In this document: positions 63,202 through 64,000 of the stretch, piece after piece
How positions within the stretch are numbered: position 1 is the stretch's first letter
Layout: the number at the start of each line of letters is the position of its first letter
Assembly: GCF_004293625.1 (NCBI RefSeq)
Contig: NZ_CP033040.1
Coordinates: 1,736,001 to 1,800,000 of the forward strand
Reading direction: 5' to 3'
From: Thiomicrorhabdus indica
Lineage (GTDB): Bacteria; Pseudomonadota; Gammaproteobacteria; Thiomicrospirales; Thiomicrospiraceae
DNA length: 64,000 nt
Notes under the pieces: model-generated
What the model saw: the letters and a program-made list of their open reading frames with translations, nothing else
Database searches by the model: none
What the model was told of the DNA's origin: nothing
Position numbers and translations under genes: made by a program

Positions 63202-64000
63202 ATGACTGACGATTTTGATGACCTATTGGATGACGTTTCCGAATTTGAACCTGAAATTGAGACCAATACAGCTCCTAAAAAAACCGAATCGAAAACTCAA
63301 AAGCTTGATGACCAAGACGGTATGTCAGTTGTATTAGAAACGGCAAAAACTGCTCAAGAAGCGGCAACGAAAAGCCAAGAAGTTGCTGAAGCCAACTTGA
63401 AGTTAGCAGAAGACTTAAAAGCGCAAGAACGCGAACTGTCAGAGGCCAATTTTAACTGGCGCCAATCTTTTCGAAGTGCTGTCGCTACTCTAAACAAAAC
63501 CAAAGGTCAATTTGTTGTCATGATGGCAATCACTCTCATCACATGCATGATTGCCATTGGGGTCATGAGCTTTTTGTTTTACTCTATCCAACAAAAAGAA
63601 CAAACCATGAAAGGTGAAATTCTTGACCTTCTTCAAAATGAGCAAGCGCTCTTCAATAAAGACATGAATATTAAGGTCGACCAAATCACAGCCATGATGG
63701 AAATGGTTCAATATCAAGTTGAACAAGCCTTAATGAAAAATGCAGTAATTCATGAAAAGTTTAACGAAAACCAAGCACCGCAAGCAGAAAACACAGCCGA
63801 TAATACAACGCTACCGGCCGGTGACAAAATTGACGATGCTCCGTTAATCAATCTAGCCTCAGAATCAACCAAGAAGGTCGAAACTTCTAACGAATCGGTG
63901 GCGGCAATACAGGCTGATGAAAAAGCAGTTCAAGCAACGTCAGTTAAGTTGAGCGAGGAAAATGTCCATTCAATTAAACAAGCGATTTCTCACGAAGTTC
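63202..64000 (+). CDS. Single-pass membrane coiled-coil protein, partial at window end
   Basis: Open from ATG 63202 (AAGGATAGAG upstream) to the last base, at least 266 residues, without a stop. It begins MTDDFDDLLDDVSEFEPE and has an Ala/Glu/Lys-rich helix (LETAKTAQEAATKSQEVAEANLKLAEDL). A single membrane segment lies at about 107-132 (VVMMAITLITCMIAIGVMSF), followed by a second helical region and a Ser/Glu-rich stretch. Topology is probably N-terminus inside. The palindrome at 63813 encodes Leu-Pro-Ala-Gly. No named family is recognised. Confidence 0.8.
   Translation, partial: MTDDFDDLLDDVSEFEPEIETNTAPKKTESKTQKLDDQDGMSVVLETAKTAQEAATKSQEVAEANLKLAEDLKAQERELSEANFNWRQSFRSAVATLNKTKGQFVVMMAITLITCMIAIGVMSFLFYSIQQKEQTMKGEILDLLQNEQALFNKDMNIKVDQITAMMEMVQYQVEQALMKNAVIHEKFNENQAPQAENTADNTTLPAGDKIDDAPLINLASESTKKVETSNESVAAIQADEKAVQATSVKLSEENVHSIKQAISHEV

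Larger units (their letters stand above)
3043..63822. repeat. Dispersed highly iterated palindrome ACCGGCCGGT (24 perfect copies)
   Basis: Perfect decamers start at 3043, 4570, 5106, 7399, 14104, 16063, 17946, 19509, 23279, 24044, 26531, 36629, 40824, 43746, 44693, 45572, 45728, 55429, 55686, 59429, 60030, 61238, 62758 and 63813. The octamer core CCGGCCGG with one altered flank is at 9717, 10521 and 30596. Single-mismatch relatives are at 52847 and 61406. Twenty-one perfect copies lie in coding sequence and three are intergenic (24044, 36629, 55686). The flanks are often T on the left and A on the right. The copies are single sites, not tandem arrays, and their surroundings are otherwise unrelated. 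Function is unknown; the distribution resembles HIP1 of cyanobacteria. Confidence 0.95.

Noticed and set aside
1-64000. Insertion sequences, prophage, integrons or CRISPR arrays
   Set aside because: No transposase, integrase, cas gene or regularly spaced direct repeat was found; the only dispersed repeat is the short palindrome.

Overview
The window looks like a chromosomal segment of a free-living gammaproteobacterium. The right half carries the order rne / rluC / maf / yceD-rpmF-plsX-fabH-fabD-fabG-acpP-fabF-pabC-mltG-tmk-holB-tatD that is familiar from Escherichia coli and Pseudomonas. Together with moderate GC content, a B12 salvage operon, a phosphorylase-kinase-like glycoside hydrolase relative and a dense c-di-GMP cluster, this suggests a sulfur-oxidising member of the Thiomicrospira/Hydrogenovibrio group. 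The genus is inference. No insertion sequence, prophage or CRISPR array was seen.

Layout. 1-7.1 kb (+): a cobalamin operon, with a BtuB-type receptor, CobQ, a DUF71 ATP-pyrophosphatase, CobD/CobC, CbiB and a BtuF-like binding protein, mostly with overlapping stop/start codons. 7.2-11.4 kb (-): glucokinase and a 1067-residue phosphorylase kinase alpha/beta homologue. 11.8-15.0 kb (+): a small membrane protein, a thioredoxin-fold protein without its CXXC, an AraC regulator and an LpxR-type lipid A deacylase. 15.0-20.1 kb: an RND efflux pair facing a tetR gene that is cut by an in-frame amber codon. 20.1-25.7 kb: arsenic resistance in two operons (GAPDH-ArsJ with divergent ArsR; permease, thioredoxin-like fusion and Tat-exported metallo-beta-lactamase-fold protein) that share an operator-like motif. 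25.8-28.2 kb: alpha/beta hydrolase, lipocalin Blc and an MBL-fold protein. 28.4-36.0 kb (-): four signalling proteins (orphan Cache-PAS sensor, hybrid histidine kinase, HD-GYP response regulator, multi-PAS GGDEF protein with a LOV-like N-terminus). 36.1-36.6 kb (-): a tRNA operon Pro-Arg-His-(terminator)-Pro.

36.7-42.4 kb (-): lytic transglycosylase-like lipoprotein, dual-specificity phosphatase, ABC exporter, TatD, HolB and Tmk. 42.5-52.7 kb (-): MltG, PabC, PabB and the fatty-acid/phospholipid cluster with rpmF and yceD. 53.0-55.5 kb: Maf, a Gph-like phosphatase and RluC. 55.5-56.8 kb: a long hairpin-rich leader, then RNase E to 59.7 kb. 59.8-61.6 kb: small lipoprotein, low-molecular-weight phosphatase and RluA. 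61.9-64.0 kb: two unrecognised acidic/coiled-coil proteins behind a sigma-54-like promoter; the second runs off the window.

The most unusual signal is not a gene. The palindromic decamer ACCGGCCGGT occurs 24 times without mismatch (27 copies of its CCGGCCGG core), about once per 2.7 kb, inside genes of every function and in three intergenic gaps. Within genes it is mostly read as Pro-Ala-Gly. It resembles the highly iterated palindrome HIP1 of cyanobacteria in behaviour but not in sequence.
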